The notes: generated from the letters alone by a model not told the origin. Positions 42,104-50,725 are shown, counted from the first letter of the stretch. The stretch is DNA of 64,000 nucleotides from Flavobacterium pectinovorum (GCF_006438875.1 NZ_RCZH01000004.1:1-64000), one strand, 5' to 3'. Translations and numbers: made by a program.

Positions 42104-44374
42104 ATGGCAAAATATATATGTAACGGTGCCCTGTGCGATTGTACCATGAGCACCGAAGAGGGTGCGCTGGAGGTTAAATCTCAAACAAAAATTTTTATTC
42201 AGGATAAATTGATGGCTACTGAAAATGAAAAAACATTTTCTCTAAATTTTAAACTTTGCAATATATCATCCCCACCACCCAAATGTCAACCCAGTATTGA
42301 AACTCCTTGGACAAACACAAAAAGTAATGTATTACAGAGTGAACACAAAGGCTTATTAGAATCTTCTACTGCTTTCTGTACTTTTGGACAAGGAACAATT
42401 TCTATTAAAGATTCAAAACAAGCGCAAACAAAAAATGTTATATTTGGAGATTACTCCTCAGAGCCAAAAGAAATCTCAAAGGTTTATGCCAAAGTCAGAA
42501 CTTTAGAAAATTATAAAGGAGAATTTGGCTTTGATTGGGTTGATGTCGATCCTGAAACAATGGAAATTAAAAAAATACAAGATGTGCCCTTTGAAAAAGT
42601 AGAATACTTTTATAAAAAAGGAAACACAGCTCAGGATTTAGGAAACATCATACCCATAAGTGAAGATAAACCTGCTGCAATACAAGCGATTCAGAAAAAT
42701 TATGATCTAATTAATTTTTGTGATTATGTTGATACTCCTTTTGTTTTAGTAAAACCAGGTGAGCAGGCTACATTGAGTCTGGAAGTCTTTTTTGAAGGAG
42801 AAACTCAGGATGATTATATATCTATTACAGGAGATGAATTTTATAGTTTTAAAATTGACGGAGAAGAACAAAGAAAGGATGAAAACGACAAAACAACAAA
42901 GAAAAAAATAGTTGGTAATGAGAAACTCCAGCTTACAATAAATTGTTCGAAAGAATCGTTAGACAAAAAATACTTTTTTTTACATACTGGCGCAAAAGGC
43001 CCACGTGAAATAGGTGGTTTAAACATGATGGAAAATAAAGTATTGAAACTTCAATTTAGAGTTATTGCTTTAGTTTCAAACGAAGGAAATCCAAATGAGA
43101 AAGCGAAAATCTTATTTAAAAAGTTTAAAAATGCAGGTATCAAAGAGTATTTAAACAATAACTCTCTTAACCAAGCAGGTTATATCGTTGAAATTGAAAA
43201 TCTTGAGGCTATGGATGCCAATAAGGTCGATGATTATTTTTATGCATTTGATAAGGAAGCTTGGGGAAAAGAAAAATACTTTACAATAGATGTAAAAAGG
43301 ACAAAAAATGTACTTGGAAAAGACGAAAACGGCAACGATATTTGGATACCAGAAATACAAGAAGGTCAATTGGGAGACTGGATAGTTGAAGATGGGGTTG
43401 ACGAAAATGGAGAGGTAAAATATATAATAAAAAAGAAAAATCAAATTGATTATATAACTATTAATTCATATAAAAATAAACTAAGTGCTGATTCTAAAAA
43501 ATATGATTCGGGTGGGATCATAATTTTATCTGATCTTGAGTGTACCAATAGTGCTACAGCAGCATATAGCAGAATTTCTCCTTTAGATCATTATGCTCTG
43601 CTAGTATTTGCTGATGCAATTGAATCTAAATCTACTTATGCGCATGAGCTTGGTCACATGTTGGGACTAGAACATACTTTTTGCGATGAAGATGTTTTGG
43701 GAAAAAGAAAAGAAATAGAAAATTACATAACAGAAACCATCGAAAAACTCAACTTACAAATTAAGGAAGAGGAAATAAAAAATCAAATAAGTGAAATAAA
43801 TAAATCTCCTAAACCTTTAAAAGATCAAAAGAAATTAATAACAGAATTTAAAGGAACGGAGAAAGAAATAAAGTATGTAAAAAAGAGAACTTTTATAGAA
43901 ACAATTGATCATTCAAACGTATATTATTCTATAATAATTAAAAAATATAAAGATTATATAAATGACAAAACTAATTATAGCTCCTACATTTGGGACAGTG
44001 AAAAATTAAATAAACAACAATTTATCAGAAAATGTACTGTAGAAAAGGAAAAAAATGAAACTTATAAAAACGTAAATAATGCCGCTAAGGTAAATTTAGA
44101 AAAATATCCAAATGATAAATTAATTGATTTTAAAAGTCCTTTTTATCTTTTATACGAAGATGTGTTAAAGATTTATAACGATTATCTTAATTATAAATTA
44201 ATCAAAGAATGGCAAAATGCAACTCAAAATTATTTATATTTCACTAAGAAAAGCACTTTAAATATGATGGATTATTCACAAATAACCTTACAGGGAAAAG
44301 ATACAGTAGAAGGGCTTAAATATTTAGGCCATCAAATAACCATAATGAGAAAAGACTATGAAAATTACGATTAA
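42104..44374 (+). CDS. PAAR-like (DUF4280) spike-tip effector with metzincin protease domain
   Basis: This protein of 756 residues is delivered at the tip of the spike. Residues 1-~120 are a DUF4280/PAAR-like domain ('YICNGALCDCTMSTEEGALEV', several Cys, 'TAFCTFGQGTISI'), which should cap the needle. The C-terminal half is a zinc protease with HELGHMLGLEH at 514-524 (H-E-x-x-H-x-x-G-x-x-H) and a Met-turn-like 'LNMMDYS' at ~719-725, together the metzincin signature. A long charged helical insertion separates the two motifs. The downstream gene overlaps by 17 bp and encodes a lipoprotein, a probable immunity partner. Targets are unknown. Confidence 0.85.
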   Translation: MAKYICNGALCDCTMSTEEGALEVKSQTKIFIQDKLMATENEKTFSLNFKLCNISSPPPKCQPSIETPWTNTKSNVLQSEHKGLLESSTAFCTFGQGTISIKDSKQAQTKNVIFGDYSSEPKEISKVYAKVRTLENYKGEFGFDWVDVDPETMEIKKIQDVPFEKVEYFYKKGNTAQDLGNIIPISEDKPAAIQAIQKNYDLINFCDYVDTPFVLVKPGEQATLSLEVFFEGETQDDYISITGDEFYSFKIDGEEQRKDENDKTTKKKIVGNEKLQLTINCSKESLDKKYFFLHTGAKGPREIGGLNMMENKVLKLQFRVIALVSNEGNPNEKAKILFKKFKNAGIKEYLNNNSLNQAGYIVEIENLEAMDANKVDDYFYAFDKEAWGKEKYFTIDVKRTKNVLGKDENGNDIWIPEIQEGQLGDWIVEDGVDENGEVKYIIKKKNQIDYITINSYKNKLSADSKKYDSGGIIILSDLECTNSATAAYSRISPLDHYALLVFADAIESKSTYAHELGHMLGLEHTFCDEDVLGKRKEIENYITETIEKLNLQIKEEEIKNQISEINKSPKPLKDQKKLITEFKGTEKEIKYVKKRTFIETIDHSNVYYSIIIKKYKDYINDKTNYSSYIWDSEKLNKQQFIRKCTVEKEKNETYKNVNNAAKVNLEKYPNDKLIDFKSPFYLLYEDVLKIYNDYLNYKLIKEWQNATQNYLYFTKKSTLNMMDYSQITLQGKDTVEGLKYLGHQITIMRKDYENYD

Positions 44375-45203
44375 TATTATTATAATTAGCATTATACTAT
44401 TAATGATTGGTTGCAAAAGTAAATCAAATAAAATACTTTCGGTTGATGCTCTTCCATGCTCATTAATAATTCAAGCTAATTCTAGCGAAGGCAGCTTTAC
44501 AGATTTACCTTATATAACAAATTTTGTTTTTTATAATTGGTATAAAGTTGGAATGGATGTTTGTAGGGTAAATTCATTTATGCTTAAAGATAATTTTGAA
44601 ATAATTATAAAAAAAGGAGAGGTGAATGATATTATTAGGGATGATCCTACTCGTGGATATGATTTTGGTTCAAGAGAAGGTGAATTTAGAAATGGCGTGC
44701 AACATGGTTTGTGGGAATGCAAAAGAAGTTATTATTTAGATTCGTTAGGACATCACATTTATAAAAATTATAAGTTTAGAGAAGAATATTTCAAGAATGG
44801 TTTACGAGATAGTATTTATAAAATCTATAACAAAGATGGAAAAGTAATTTATTCAACTTATTTTAAAGATGGAAATGGTATTGAAAAAGATTTTCATGAA
44901 AATGGTGCATTATATTATGAAATAGAAACAAAAGGAGGGTATTTTACAGATACGCTTCATTTATATAATAAAGAAGGCAAAAAATTTGAAAAACGTCTTT
45001 ATCAAAAAGATGTTTTGGTTTACTATGCAGGGAATGACTGCAGTTTAAGATACAAATACAAACCTAATGACAGTACATATTTAGAAGTAGATTCATACGA
45101 GGTAAAAAACTTAAAACAAGGAGCCTTTAGAAATACTTTTAGTTATAAAACTAAAGAAGAATTTGAGAATGATCAATTTGCAAAAAGTACCTTAAAAAGA
45201 TAA
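44358..45203 (+). CDS. MORN-like repeat lipoprotein, probable immunity to the metzincin effector
   Basis: This lipoprotein of 281 residues has a lipobox near residue 19 (IIIISIILLMIGC). Residues ~110-220 form MORN/YwqK-like repeats ('GEFRNGVQHGLWECKRSYY', 'REEYFKNGLRDSIYKIYNKDGKVIYSTYFKDGNGIEKDFHENG' in short stretches). YwqK-type repeat proteins are frequently annotated as antitoxins. The start lies 17 bp inside the effector gene, so the two are translationally coupled. A periplasmic lipoprotein is well placed to neutralise a protease injected from outside. Confidence 0.82.
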   Translation: MKITINIIIISIILLMIGCKSKSNKILSVDALPCSLIIQANSSEGSFTDLPYITNFVFYNWYKVGMDVCRVNSFMLKDNFEIIIKKGEVNDIIRDDPTRGYDFGSREGEFRNGVQHGLWECKRSYYLDSLGHHIYKNYKFREEYFKNGLRDSIYKIYNKDGKVIYSTYFKDGNGIEKDFHENGALYYEIETKGGYFTDTLHLYNKEGKKFEKRLYQKDVLVYYAGNDCSLRYKYKPNDSTYLEVDSYEVKNLKQGAFRNTFSYKTKEEFENDQFAKSTLKR

Positions 45204-45259
45204 AACTAAGTTTTACAAAGTGAGGGATATTAAATTAATAATAGATAAAATATCACTTT

Positions 45260-45913
45260 ATGAAAATAATAAAATCTGTTTTATGTCTTAGCTTATTGAC
45301 GACAATTATTGCAAACGCACAGCATAAGGTATCAAAAACAACCGGAATTAAAAATAACAAGTCCAAAAAAGTAACCGAAACAAACTTTAATCTTTCAAAA
45401 CGAATTAATTCTTATCCTTTTAACAAAGCTTCTCAGATAAAAATCATATCGTACAATTTAAATTCTGATGGTATGACCAGAGTTTCAGCGGAAACCTATG
45501 ACAAAGAAACAGGAAGAACCGTAACAACTCTGGATTATAATATTGGTATTGAGCTCCCAAGAAAAAACTTAGATTCACTTTCACTGGAAAATGTAACTCA
45601 AATTAAAACCTTAAATCTTTCGCAAGTAGAAAAATTATCGGATATATTGTATAACACTTGTTCCAGATTAAATACTAACTGCTCAGAGATTATCAGAGGA
45701 TGCTATTTGCCAAGAAATGCTATTTTATTTTTTGACGAGAACGGTAAAGTATTTGACTACTTAGAATTATGTTTTGAATGCAAAACAAAAGAATCATTTG
45801 GAAAAATAGAAAACTTAGATCTAAGTGATTATATGTACAACGATTTAGAAAAATATTTTAATAATCTAGGTATCAAAACAAAGTATGAAACCCTTGCTTC
45901 ACCTTCTAAATGA
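45260..45913 (+). CDS. Secreted hypothetical protein A (paralog pair)
   Basis: This protein of 217 residues has a signal peptide (MKIIKSVLCLSLLTTIIANAQ). The mature part ends in a module with 'LSDILYNTCSRLNTNCSEIIRGCYLPRNAILFFDENGKVFDYLELC'. The next gene carries the same layout, so the two are diverged paralogs. No known family is recognised. Its position after an effector and immunity pair suggests another periplasmic immunity protein, which is inference. Confidence 0.72.
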   Translation: MKIIKSVLCLSLLTTIIANAQHKVSKTTGIKNNKSKKVTETNFNLSKRINSYPFNKASQIKIISYNLNSDGMTRVSAETYDKETGRTVTTLDYNIGIELPRKNLDSLSLENVTQIKTLNLSQVEKLSDILYNTCSRLNTNCSEIIRGCYLPRNAILFFDENGKVFDYLELCFECKTKESFGKIENLDLSDYMYNDLEKYFNNLGIKTKYETLASPSK

Positions 45914-45943
45914 CTTTAATCAGATCAAAGATTTTTACAAACT

Positions 45944-46657
45944 ATGGCAAAAAAAACAATTATCTCACTTCTACTAACTATTTCATTTATTATAGTTAGT
46001 AATGCTCAAAAAAATAAACTTTCAGAGCTTAGAAATAGTTATTGTGGCGATAATTGTGAATTCTATCATGAAAATTTAAATTTCCGCAAAACTTTATTAA
46101 ATCTACCAACAGCTCCACCAGAGCCACAAGCAAAAGAAGACTCAATCGTTTTGTTTTTCAAAATTCCATTAGAAAAAACAAAGATATTATTTCCTTTTTC
46201 AACGTACGATTCGGTTTATGTTGTAACTCCAAAATACTATGAGGATAAAGAACCACGAAACTACTTAAAATCAAAATTTCATGATTCTAAAACTTTAGCT
46301 ACTGAAGAACAAATGAATAAAATTTCAGATATTCTTTTTAACTATTATGAAATAAAATACGATAACATTACCGAATTAAGATACCGAATAACGGGTTGCA
46401 GCGGTATCGAAGATACTTATCCTAAGATTATTTTACTGTTTGTAAAGAATGGTAAAAGCAAAGATTACATTGCATTTCCCAGTCAGGTATTTCGAAGAAC
46501 AAGTTTTAATAATAAGGAATTAGAAGGTCTAGATCTCTGTGCCGAAAAAGAAAAAATGATAATGGAAATGTTTGGTGTAAGTCTGGAAGAACCAAGTGGC
46601 GATGAAGTATTAGAAGACGAACCAGGCGTATTGCGTGATGAGTATAAAGAAAACTAA
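45944..46657 (+). CDS. Secreted hypothetical protein B (paralog pair)
   Basis: This protein of 237 residues has a signal peptide (MAKKTIISLLLTISFIIVSNAQ). Its module 'ISDILFNYYEIKYDNITELRYRITGCSG...KIILLFVKNGKSKDYIAF' lines up with the same part of the preceding gene product. The tail is acidic. It is the last gene of the hub/spike unit, followed by a terminator at 46721. Tandem secreted paralogs behind a toxin gene are common in immunity arrays. Confidence 0.72.
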   Translation: MAKKTIISLLLTISFIIVSNAQKNKLSELRNSYCGDNCEFYHENLNFRKTLLNLPTAPPEPQAKEDSIVLFFKIPLEKTKILFPFSTYDSVYVVTPKYYEDKEPRNYLKSKFHDSKTLATEEQMNKISDILFNYYEIKYDNITELRYRITGCSGIEDTYPKIILLFVKNGKSKDYIAFPSQVFRRTSFNNKELEGLDLCAEKEKMIMEMFGVSLEEPSGDEVLEDEPGVLRDEYKEN

Positions 46658-46720
46658 TTTTCTTCTTTTTATCAGACACGAAGTATCAAAACATAATGAA
46701 CTAAAATGTGTAACAAAACA

Positions 46721-46747
46721 AAAACTGCAACATAAAGTTGCAGTTTT
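46721..46747. terminator. Bidirectional terminator
   Basis: Arms AAAACTGCAAC and GTTGCAGTTTT with a 5-base loop have T-runs on both strands. It lies between the convergent ends of the hub/spike unit (46657) and the repressor gene (46758). Confidence 0.9.
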
Positions 46748-46757
46748 TTTGTTTTAT

Positions 46758-47558
46758 CTAGTTTAGCTTTTTTCTCAAAGTCTCTTCCATTTCGTAGAAT
46801 TTACTTTCGAGATCATGAATCTTTTCATAAATATTAATTGGATCGGGCATTTGCTTAGAAGCATACATACTTGCGTACCAAACTTCCAGAATATCCTCGG
46901 CATAAATGGAATACATGGGATAATTTCCGTCTCTGTTATCAGATTTCAGGATTAATTTTCCGCTTTCTCTAATTCGGTTTAAAACCCTTTTAACCACTAC
47001 TCCATCATTCTTACTGATGATAACGTAAATTCTTCCATCAAGAATATCATCAAAATTATCGACATATTTCCCAAAAAGATAATCGCCATCATGTATGGTT
47101 GTCGACATCGAATTTCCTTTAATTTCAAAACATCTGTAAGTTCCGTTTTTTAGCATTGGCATACTGAAAGAAGGAAGCGATTCCATGTATTCCGGATCAG
47201 AATAACCGTCTAAATAACCTGCGCGGGCTTTTACACCAACAAAATTAATATTTTCTTCTCCGTCTTCGTTTACCGTGATAATCTTTGGCAGATTTAAACC
47301 AACTTCTGCAGTTGTTTTATTGGTGAAAATTTCATCGCTGTCTCCAAAAAAATAATCCGGATTTACATTACAATGTGTAATTATACTTTGCAGCAAGTCA
47401 AAACCAGGTTTGGTTCTCTTTCTATCTCCGTCAGATTGCAATCTTCCAATCGTGATACTGTCTATCGTAGTACTGGTTACTCCTATTAACTTCGCAAATG
47501 AGTTATTGTTTAACTTCATCTCGTCTATAATACGTTTGATCTTAGTATGTATTTCCAT
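46758..47558 (-). CDS. LexA/CI-type S24 repressor of the tail locus
   Basis: This repressor has 266 residues. The N-terminal part (~1-70) is an HTH_3/XRE-like domain ('LNNNSFAKLIGVTSTTIDSI'). The C-terminal part is a peptidase S24 domain with the catalytic Ser150 in 'EIKGNSMSTTI' and Lys190 in 'GVVVKRVLNR'. The Ala-Gly at residues 113-114 ('VKARAGYLDGY') is the likely self-cleavage site. Such repressors fall apart under DNA damage and so switch on phage-like genes. It is divergent from the early unit, and repeated sites (47584-47792) lie between. The last ~40 residues form a coiled coil ('ESKFYEMEETLRKKLN'). Confidence 0.92.
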   Translation of the reverse strand: MEIHTKIKRIIDEMKLNNNSFAKLIGVTSTTIDSITIGRLQSDGDRKRTKPGFDLLQSIITHCNVNPDYFFGDSDEIFTNKTTAEVGLNLPKIITVNEDGEENINFVGVKARAGYLDGYSDPEYMESLPSFSMPMLKNGTYRCFEIKGNSMSTTIHDGDYLFGKYVDNFDDILDGRIYVIISKNDGVVVKRVLNRIRESGKLILKSDNRDGNYPMYSIYAEDILEVWYASMYASKQMPDPINIYEKIHDLESKFYEMEETLRKKLN

Positions 47559-47583
47559 GTTGTAGTTATCTTTATCTTATTAT

Positions 47584-47792
47584 GTAATATGTTTTAGATT
47601 TTACAAAACATTCCACTATATGTTGCAAAGCTAAATAAATATAATAAAATAATTACGTCTTTCCGTAATTATTTTCAAAAAACAACTGGTTCACAGCGAT
47701 TTTGTAATTTCTTTCTTATCGAATTATTACAATAATCTCAAAACAAGTAAAACATATTACTGAAATAACTGCATTTTTTAATGTAATATGTT
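47584..47792. promoter_or_regulatory. Operator repeats GTAATATGTT between repressor and early unit
   Basis: The 10-mer GTAATATGTT occurs at 47584-47593, 47751-47760 (inverted) and 47783-47792, the last two forming an inverted pair around a 22-bp spacer. A related ACATATGTTGTATATTT follows near 47805. They straddle the likely promoters of both divergent genes. A TAGCTTTG box on the minus strand (47633-47626) could be the -7 box of the repressor. The repressor is the obvious ligand. Confidence 0.65.
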
Positions 47793-47822
47793 GTATATTT
47801 TAAAACATATGTTGTATATTTG
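47757..47822 (+). promoter_or_regulatory. Early-unit promoter with weaker activator repeat
   Basis: TACTGAAATAACTG (47758-47771) is a 2-mismatch copy of the tail repeat, and the -7 box TATATTTG begins at 47815, 55 bp after CTGA at 47760. The upstream TTG at 47791-47793 gives a 21-bp spacing to the -7 box, as in the Bacteroidota consensus. The frame of the next gene extends over this box, so its start is taken downstream at 47842. Repressor-type sites overlap it. Confidence 0.65.
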
Positions 47823-47841
47823 TAAAAAATTAATCCATCAT

Positions 47842-48417
47842 ATGATTCTAAAAGACTTTTATACCGAAAAAAAGAACGCAATCGAAACGGAGTTCATTTC
47901 TAATGCGCCAACAGTTCAACTTTACAGTGACGCGATTTTCAAAACTTCTATTGAAACACCAGTAGCAATGTTTAAATACGATACAGTAAACTGGGAAACA
48001 TCTTCTGAAAAAAATTACAAAGCAGATGTAACCTTTTGTGTCTATATCGTATTACCGGTTGAAACTATTTCATCAACAAGTTATGCAAATGCATTCGAAA
48101 TTGCGCAACGAATAGACAAAGCTGTATTGTCTACAAATAATACTAATGCTGCTATCGATACTAATTCGACTTTTAAGATAAGAGAAAAGCAATGTACGAA
48201 CGAACATACATATTGGAACAAAAATGATTATTTCATCTGGGAGATCACTTATAAAACAACCTTGATCGAAAACACCTTAAAAAAGAAATACATCCTTTTC
48301 AACAACGGACTTAGCAACGAAGAATTAGAAGATTTAGGATACGATTTAACTTCGGGAATAATCGGAATAAATCCAAATCAGGTTCAGGGAGATATCGATC
48401 TAAATACAACTCGTTAA
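47842..48417 (+). CDS. Tail terminator/completion-like protein
   Basis: The frame opens at 47788, but its first 18 residues overlap the promoter, so the ATG at 47842 (MILKDFYTEKKNAIETEF) is preferred and gives 191 residues. The middle ('NYKADVTFCVYIVLP...SYANAFEIAQRIDKAVL') and the later strand 'YFIWEITYKTTLIENT' have the alpha/beta layout of small tail-terminator proteins that cap the tube. That assignment is by pattern. It is the first gene of the early unit under the repressor. Confidence 0.6.
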   Translation: MILKDFYTEKKNAIETEFISNAPTVQLYSDAIFKTSIETPVAMFKYDTVNWETSSEKNYKADVTFCVYIVLPVETISSTSYANAFEIAQRIDKAVLSTNNTNAAIDTNSTFKIREKQCTNEHTYWNKNDYFIWEITYKTTLIENTLKKKYILFNNGLSNEELEDLGYDLTSGIIGINPNQVQGDIDLNTTR

Positions 48418-48522
48418 TCAAAAAAGCTCATTCATTTAAAATAATAATAATATCTATGAATTAAAGCAGCAACCAAAACCTAAAAGCTAAGTAAAATTAA
48501 TCCCCACTATTAAATACCACAA

Positions 48523-48702
48523 ATGAAAAGAAGCAGAACACTATTAGACAAAAGGAGAGATTATGTTATTAACTATCTTAATAGAAATCAAGCTAAACAA
48601 ATGAAAGTTGTAGTATCTGAACTTTCGGATACTTTGTTCCTGACTGAGCGCACTATTTATACTATTATAAATGAAGGACTCGCTACAGAGGCTAGAGCTT
48701 AA
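48523..48702 (+). CDS. 59-residue HTH protein, candidate activator of the tail regulon
   Basis: This short protein has the sequence MKRSRTLLDKRRDYVINYLN... and a helix-turn-helix near residues 28-52 ('VVVSELSDTLFLTERTIYTIINEG'; the turn is at 'LFLTER'). It is basic at the N-terminus, as expected for a DNA-binding protein. It lies in the repressor-controlled early unit after the terminator-like gene. The activator-type repeat of the sheath promoter starts 2 bp after its stop. A product made once the repressor falls, and before the late genes, is a sensible candidate to recognise CTACTGAAACTACTGAA. This is inference. Confidence 0.65.
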   Translation: MKRSRTLLDKRRDYVINYLNRNQAKQMKVVVSELSDTLFLTERTIYTIINEGLATEARA

Positions 48703-48703
48703 A

Positions 48704-48768
48704 CCACTGAAACTACTGGTTTTGAACATCAAAAAAATTGGAAAAAGCAACCTTGAGCCTTAAATTTG
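48704..48768 (+). promoter_or_regulatory. Tail-regulon promoter for sheath/tube unit
   Basis: CCACTGAAACTACTGG is followed by a consensus -7 box TAAATTTG at 48761, 54 bp from CTGA at 48707. The transcript would have a leader of ~235 nt up to 49008. That leader holds the 14-bp palindrome CTCTTGGCCAAGAG at 48794-48807 and no gene. Confidence 0.78.
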
Positions 48769-48793
48769 TACTCGATATCAAAAGCAAATTTAT

Positions 48794-48807
48794 CTCTTGG
48801 CCAAGAG
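48794..48807. promoter_or_regulatory. Palindrome in sheath leader
   Basis: The perfect 14-bp palindrome CTCTTGGCCAAGAG lies about 20 bp downstream of the predicted start of the sheath transcript. It may be a protein-binding site. Its AT-rich context makes it stand out, but its role is unknown. Confidence 0.35.
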
Positions 48808-49007
48808 GAAAATCCAATTAAAAGATCAGTTTTTACAAATCGTCCAAAAATAGAAATTCTGCTTTTTTGGATTCTGGATAACGAATACCATTTTAAACAA
48901 TAAATCATTGACAATAACAAGTTTAACAACCTGTTACAGCCCCTCTTTTGCCCATTTTTGAGCAAAAACCCAAAAACAAATTTTTAAACAATTAAACATT
49001 TTATATT

Positions 49008-50168
49008 ATGAGTAAATTAAACGATGTAGTGATTAACAAACTATCTGGCGGATTAGGAAGAAGAACTCCAGAACAAGACATGGTTTCAGGATTGCTTTTT
49101 AGCGGAGTTTCAACTGATGAACTTACTAACGACAAAGTAGTTCTTTTAGCTTCATTAGAAGATGCTGCAGCATACGGCATTACAGAATTAAATGATGTAG
49201 GAGGACAATCTGCTTACTACCAAATTCAGCAATTTTTCAGAATGAATCCTTCTGGTGATTTGTATATTATGAAAACAGAAGCAACTTCTTATAAAATCAT
49301 TGCCGCAAAAGCAAAAGATATGCAGGAAAAAGCAAACGGAAATATTCGTCAAATGGCGATTATTTATGCTGGAGCAACAACATTTGCAGACACAGAAGAT
49401 GCCGTGGCTGCAGCACAAACACAAGCTAAGTTTGCTTATGCAGATTATATGCCGTTTGAAGTTATCCTGGAAGGAAAAGGTTTTAGTATTGAAGAAGCTA
49501 CTTCTTTAGCTGAATTAACTGCCGAAAACGTATCTGTAGTTATAGCTATGGATGTTGAAAAAGCAGACAAATACCCAAACTCTGCAGCAGTTGGACTGGC
49601 ATTAGGAGCAATTTCTAAAGCAAAAGTATCTGAAAACATCGCCTGGATCGAAAAATTCAACTTAACTGGTGAAGGTTTTTCAAAAGCAGGTTTTGTAGGT
49701 GGAGAAGAAGTTAAGGCGCTTGGACTTTTAGGAGAGCTAAACGACAAAAGATACATTTTTGCAAGAACACACACTGGTTTACCGGGAGTTTATTTCAATG
49801 ATAGCGCTACTTGTACTACAGGTACATCTGACTATGCTTATGTTGAAAACAACCGTACTATTAACAAAGCAACTCGTTTATTGCGTACAGCTTTATTGCC
49901 AAAATTAGCGTCTCCGGTTTTAGTAGATATCGATGGAAAATTGCCACAATCAGTTTCAAAAAGCTTTGAAGGTTTATGCAGATCTGCTTTAGAAGGAATG
50001 ATTGCAAATCAGGAAGTATCTGCTTTTGATGTTTATGTAGATCCAAAACAAAACATTCTGGCAACTTCAGAATTAAAAGTAAAAGCAGAAATCACACCAG
50101 TAGGAACTGCCCGCAAAATTATGGTTGATCTTGGATTCAAAAATCCTTTTGGAATCGACAAAGCATAA
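49008..50168 (+). CDS. Contractile tail sheath protein (DUF2586-like)
   Basis: This protein of 386 residues resembles the contractile sheath of Bacteroidota tail-like particles. The N-terminal segment 'VVINKLSGGLGRRTPEQDMVSGLLF' and the 'FFRMNPSGDLYIMKTE' block are characteristic of the DUF2586-type sheath. The C-terminal part has the 'handshake' architecture of sheath proteins: 'RTINKATRLLRTALLPKLASPVLVDIDGKLP', then 'DVYVDPKQNILATSELKVKAEITPVGTARKIMVDLGFKNPF'. No ATPase gene for sheath recycling is present in the window, which fits a single-use phage-tail-like device rather than a type VI system. Confidence 0.88.
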   Translation: MSKLNDVVINKLSGGLGRRTPEQDMVSGLLFSGVSTDELTNDKVVLLASLEDAAAYGITELNDVGGQSAYYQIQQFFRMNPSGDLYIMKTEATSYKIIAAKAKDMQEKANGNIRQMAIIYAGATTFADTEDAVAAAQTQAKFAYADYMPFEVILEGKGFSIEEATSLAELTAENVSVVIAMDVEKADKYPNSAAVGLALGAISKAKVSENIAWIEKFNLTGEGFSKAGFVGGEEVKALGLLGELNDKRYIFARTHTGLPGVYFNDSATCTTGTSDYAYVENNRTINKATRLLRTALLPKLASPVLVDIDGKLPQSVSKSFEGLCRSALEGMIANQEVSAFDVYVDPKQNILATSELKVKAEITPVGTARKIMVDLGFKNPFGIDKA

Positions 50169-50299
50169 TTTATACTTCACAAAACAACAAAAAATTCACC
50201 AATGTTATCGCCATAATTCACTTGTTATAAACACAACTGAAAATAAGGTCATAGCTCCTGAGCGTTATCGGGATTATCAAAAAACAAACAAAGCTACAT

Positions 50300-50725
50300 A
50301 TGAATAAATTACCATTAATTAACGGACAACAACACAGCTGGTCATCTATCGAAGTAAGTATTGCAGGTAACATCGTTACTGGTATTACGGCTGTAAACTA
50401 TAGTGATTCAGTATCTAAAGAAAACCATTACGGAGCCGGAGATATGCCGGTTCACAGAGGTAGAGGAAAATATGAGGCAAAAGCTTCAATCACTTTATAC
50501 AACTACGAAGTAGAAGCTATTTTGGCTGCTTTGCCAAAAGGACAAAGATTGCAAGACATCAATCCTTTTAGCATCATCGTAAGTTATCTTGATGACAGCA
50601 ACGAAGTAATTACACACACCGTAAGAAACTGTGAATTCAACTCAAACAGCAGAGGAATTAGCCAGGGAGACACTAAAATTGCAGTTTCTTTTGACTTGAT
50701 CTGTTCTCATGTTGAGTGGAATTAA
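50300..50725 (+). CDS. Tail tube protein
   Basis: This protein of 141 residues has a strand-rich layout: 'SWSSIEVSIAGNIVTGITAVNYSDSVSKENHYGAGDMPVHRGRGKYEAKASITL' in short stretches, with 'GAGDMPVHRGRGKYEA' typical of Bacteroidota contractile tail tubes. It lies 131 bp after the sheath gene, the normal order in contractile tails, and is closed by the terminator at 50903. The preceding gap has no good gene. Confidence 0.85.
   Translation: MNKLPLINGQQHSWSSIEVSIAGNIVTGITAVNYSDSVSKENHYGAGDMPVHRGRGKYEAKASITLYNYEVEAILAALPKGQRLQDINPFSIIVSYLDDSNEVITHTVRNCEFNSNSRGISQGDTKIAVSFDLICSHVEWN

Noticed and set aside
47788..47841. Upstream start for the tail-terminator-like gene
   Set aside because: The first 18 codons overlap the early promoter and operator-like repeats. 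The ATG at 47842 follows the -7 box at a sensible distance.
48544..48965. Minus-strand open frames antisense to the HTH gene and sheath leader
   Set aside because: They overlap the HTH gene, the strong promoter and the leader, have no protein-like pattern and no promoter of their own.
50125..50307. Open frame between the sheath and tube genes
   Set aside because: It starts inside the sheath gene in another frame and has no protein-like pattern.
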